Shown: one piece after another, positions 5,969 through 6,597 of the stretch
How positions within the stretch are numbered: position 1 is the first letter of the stretch
Layout of the letters: every line of letters starts with the position of its first letter
Origin: JAMCXS01 sp046705545
GTDB taxonomy: Bacteria; Acidobacteriota; Terriglobia; UBA7540
DNA length: 6,597 nucleotides
Direction of reading: 5' to 3'
Assembly (NCBI GenBank): GCA_046705545.1
Contig: JBJKQF010000158.1
Coordinates: 1-6,597 of the forward strand
Notes under the pieces: generated by a model
Databases searched by the model: none
The model's input: the letters and a program-made list of their open reading frames with translations, nothing else
Told to the model about the DNA's origin: nothing
Program-made: the position numbers and the translations under genes

Positions 5969-6597
5969 ATGCTCCAACGCTATGACGCATTAATTGTGGG
6001 CGCGGGCGGCGCCGGCTTGATGGCCGCCTTGCAGCTCTCCTCGCACGGCCATGTGGCCGTCCTGAGCAAGCTTTATCCCACGCGCTCCCACACGGGCGCC
6101 GCGCAGGGAGGGATCGGAGCGGCTCTGGGAAACATGGAAGAGGACCACTGGGAATGGCACATGTTCGATACGGTCAAAGGGAGCGACTACCTGGCCGATC
6201 AGGACTCCGTGGAAATCCTCTGCCGGGAAGCCATCGAGACCGTTTACGATCTGGAGCACTGGGGCCTCCCCTTCAGCCGCACCCCGGAAGGGAAGATCGC
6301 CCAGCGGCCTTTCGGCGGCCACACCCGGGAGTTCGGCAAAGCTCCCGTGCGCCGGTCTTGCTATGCGGCGGACCGCACCGGCCACATGATCTTGCAAACG
6401 ATGTATCAGCAGTGCATCAAGAACGATGTCCATTTTTACAACGAATACCACGTCATCGACCTCTTGATTGAGCAGGGAAGGTGCGCGGGCGTGGTGGCGA
6501 TTTGCCTGGAAACCGGCGAAATTCACACCTTCCGGGCCAAGGCCGTAATCTTTGCCACCGGGGGCTGCGGAAGGATGTTCCGCGTCACCTCGAACGC
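5969..6597 (+). CDS. sdhA: Succinate dehydrogenase flavoprotein subunit SdhA, N-terminal 209 residues
   Basis: The frame runs off the window end; about two thirds of the usual protein (roughly 570-640 residues) is missing. VGAGGAGL (10-17) is the FAD dinucleotide-binding motif. RSHTGAAQGG (39-48) contains H41, the expected covalent FAD attachment site. QRPFGGHT (112-119) and ADRTGH (134-139) are further conserved flavoprotein segments. SdhA oxidises succinate to fumarate on the cytoplasmic face and hands electrons to the iron-sulfur subunit SdhB, which should follow outside the window. GAGG (5957-5960) lies eight bases before the ATG, and the gap from sdhD is 35 bases. Confidence 0.95.
   Translation, partial: MLQRYDALIVGAGGAGLMAALQLSSHGHVAVLSKLYPTRSHTGAAQGGIGAALGNMEEDHWEWHMFDTVKGSDYLADQDSVEILCREAIETVYDLEHWGLPFSRTPEGKIAQRPFGGHTREFGKAPVRRSCYAADRTGHMILQTMYQQCIKNDVHFYNEYHVIDLLIEQGRCAGVVAICLETGEIHTFRAKAVIFATGGCGRMFRVTSN

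Overview
This window looks like chromosomal DNA of a GC-rich, Gram-negative-type heterotroph. The best guess is an acidobacterium or a relative. That rests on the style of the proteins (a Tat-exported carbohydrate-active-like enzyme, the threonine synthase subtype, a CysO-type sulfur carrier beside it) and not on any marker gene, so taxonomy stays tentative. I see no mobile element, CRISPR array, tRNA or rRNA.

Layout. Positions 1-1923 (minus strand) hold 641 codons of one uninterrupted reading frame whose 3' end lies beyond the window: a secreted, probably Tat-exported glycoside-hydrolase-like protein. A 516-bp divergent control region (1924-2439) separates it from a plus-strand cluster. That region holds a candidate promoter on each strand, a clear SAM-I (S-box) riboswitch aptamer (2204-2312) and a textbook intrinsic terminator (2336-2373). 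Downstream come a threonine synthase-type PLP enzyme (2440-3690), a CysO/MoaD-like small sulfur carrier (3771-4088) and a homoserine kinase (4094-5005). After a 163-bp gap with its own candidate promoter, the succinate dehydrogenase operon begins: sdhC (5169-5543), sdhD (5553-5933) and the first 209 codons of sdhA (5969-6597, cut by the window edge).

How the genes may work together. ThrB converts homoserine to O-phosphohomoserine, and ThrC-type enzymes use O-phosphohomoserine. Placing both genes and a CysO-like sulfur carrier behind a SAM riboswitch suggests that the cluster serves sulfur amino-acid synthesis as well as, or instead of, threonine. The working hypothesis is that the PLP enzyme, or a partner encoded elsewhere, uses O-phosphohomoserine and a protein thiocarboxylate to make homocysteine. 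This would parallel the CysO-CysM route to cysteine in mycobacteria and the HcyS-MetY route to homocysteine in Wolinella. It is an inference from context. The ThrC sequence itself looks like an ordinary threonine synthase of the subtype I recall from cyanobacteria.

The riboswitch also shows an unusual feature. The 5' strand of its P1 helix has a perfect 9-nt complement inside the terminator hairpin, which suggests a direct switch between P1 (terminator on) and a long-range antiterminator.
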